Source: Actinomycetes bacterium (lineage in GTDB: Bacteria > Actinomycetota > Acidimicrobiia > Acidimicrobiales > Palsa-688). Taken from it: 64,000 nucleotides of DNA. Of the stretch, positions 63,702 through 64,000 are shown piece by piece. Under the pieces are notes generated by a model. It saw only the letters and a list, made by a program, of their open reading frames with translations, made no database searches and was not told where the DNA came from. The translations under genes were made by a program, and so were the position numbers. The stretch spans positions 1 through 64,000 of the forward strand of contig JAJZIY010000008.1 of the NCBI GenBank assembly GCA_021828475.1. The letters run 5' to 3'. Position 1 is the stretch's first letter, and each line of letters opens with the position of its first letter.

Positions 63702-63992
63702 GTGAACGACTCCCTCTGCGCGTTTCCGGCGACCGGGGAGCCAGCCACAGGCCACAAACAGGCCACAGTCCCATCGGTCTCGCGCGGGCTGCAACGGCCG
63801 TCACGGGCGACCGGGTACGACCAGGTGTACGCCAAACCGGAGCGGCAGGCGGACCTGACCATCCTTCGCGACGACATCGCCGGGTCGGTGCTCGCCTGCA
63901 AGCGGGTGCTGGAGGTGGCCGCCGGGACCGGCTGGTGGACAGACGTCCTCGCAGCTCGAGCAGTCACACGCGCGCTGACCTCGCCGCAGTAG
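63702..63992 (+). pseudogene. Truncated class I SAM-dependent methyltransferase
   Basis: The frame reads YDQVYAKPERQADLTILRDDIAG then VLEVAAGTGWWTDVLA, the entry helix and motif I of a small actinobacterial SAM methyltransferase, but about fifteen residues after motif I it hits a stop at 63990. At least 100 downstream residues, including motifs II-IV, are absent, so it cannot be functional. The GTG at 63702 is only a nominal start. It lies just right of the att-like repeat, so insertion or loss of the element may have broken it. Confidence 0.5.
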
Positions 63993-64000
63993 CGGATCCG

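Overview
The window is a very GC-rich bacterial chromosome segment that most resembles the Actinomycetota, and I would guess a deep-branching class such as Acidimicrobiia. The evidence is the base composition, the gene order lysA-hom-thrC-rho-rpmE-prfA-prmC-tsaC-wecA-atp, the four-gene GlgE alpha-glucan pathway, and ATP synthase subunits b and delta encoded as separate genes rather than the mycobacterial fusion. The placement is an inference from gene content, not from a phylogeny.

Positions 1-9213 hold housekeeping genes in alternating directions: a VLCAD-like acyl-CoA dehydrogenase cut by the left edge, ilvD, two small exported proteins, the gatC-gatA-gatB operon for tRNA amidotransfer, and a SCP2/S4 gene pair. 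Two hairpins lie between convergent genes and are likely terminators.

Positions 9377-25646 read on the minus strand. From promoter-distal to promoter-proximal they are a PASTA Ser/Thr kinase, ligA, mnmA, a cysteine desulfurase, an L,D-transpeptidase, glgB, a maltokinase, treS and glgE. TreS, maltokinase, GlgE and GlgB together convert trehalose to branched alpha-glucan. The degradative glgP lies directly opposite, sharing a 97-bp divergent promoter region. It is followed by an M20 peptidase and an MFS transporter whose 3' end overlaps the next, oppositely oriented gene by 273 bp.

Positions 31122-36462 are a minus-strand envelope-flavoured group: alpha/beta hydrolase, zinc-ribbon acidic protein, UGM-like flavoprotein and a GT39-like membrane glycosyltransferase. 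Positions 36619-45402 are the complete atp operon (atpZ, an AtpI-like protein, B, E, F, H, A, G, D, C) ending in a 2'-5' RNA ligase-like/GNAT fusion gene. Subunit delta carries a duplicated N-terminal domain, and epsilon lacks its helical C-terminal domain. Positions 45399-56047 continue with wecA, tsaC, prmC, prfA, rpmE, rho, thrC, hom and lysA.

A tRNA-Arg(CCG) gene at 56194-56265 marks the start of an accessory region running to the right edge. Its left end holds remnants of a large serine recombinase and of a conjugation-type (HerA/TraG-like) protein, so an integrative element probably entered at the tRNA 3' end and decayed. It now carries a compact, visibly less GC-rich cassette of two DNA methyltransferases facing a multi-zinc HNH endonuclease, which I read as a candidate two-methyltransferase restriction-modification system with an unusual nuclease. 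Beyond it are a frameshifted SWIM-associated gene, an 11-bp repeat of the tRNA end region, and a truncated SAM methyltransferase.
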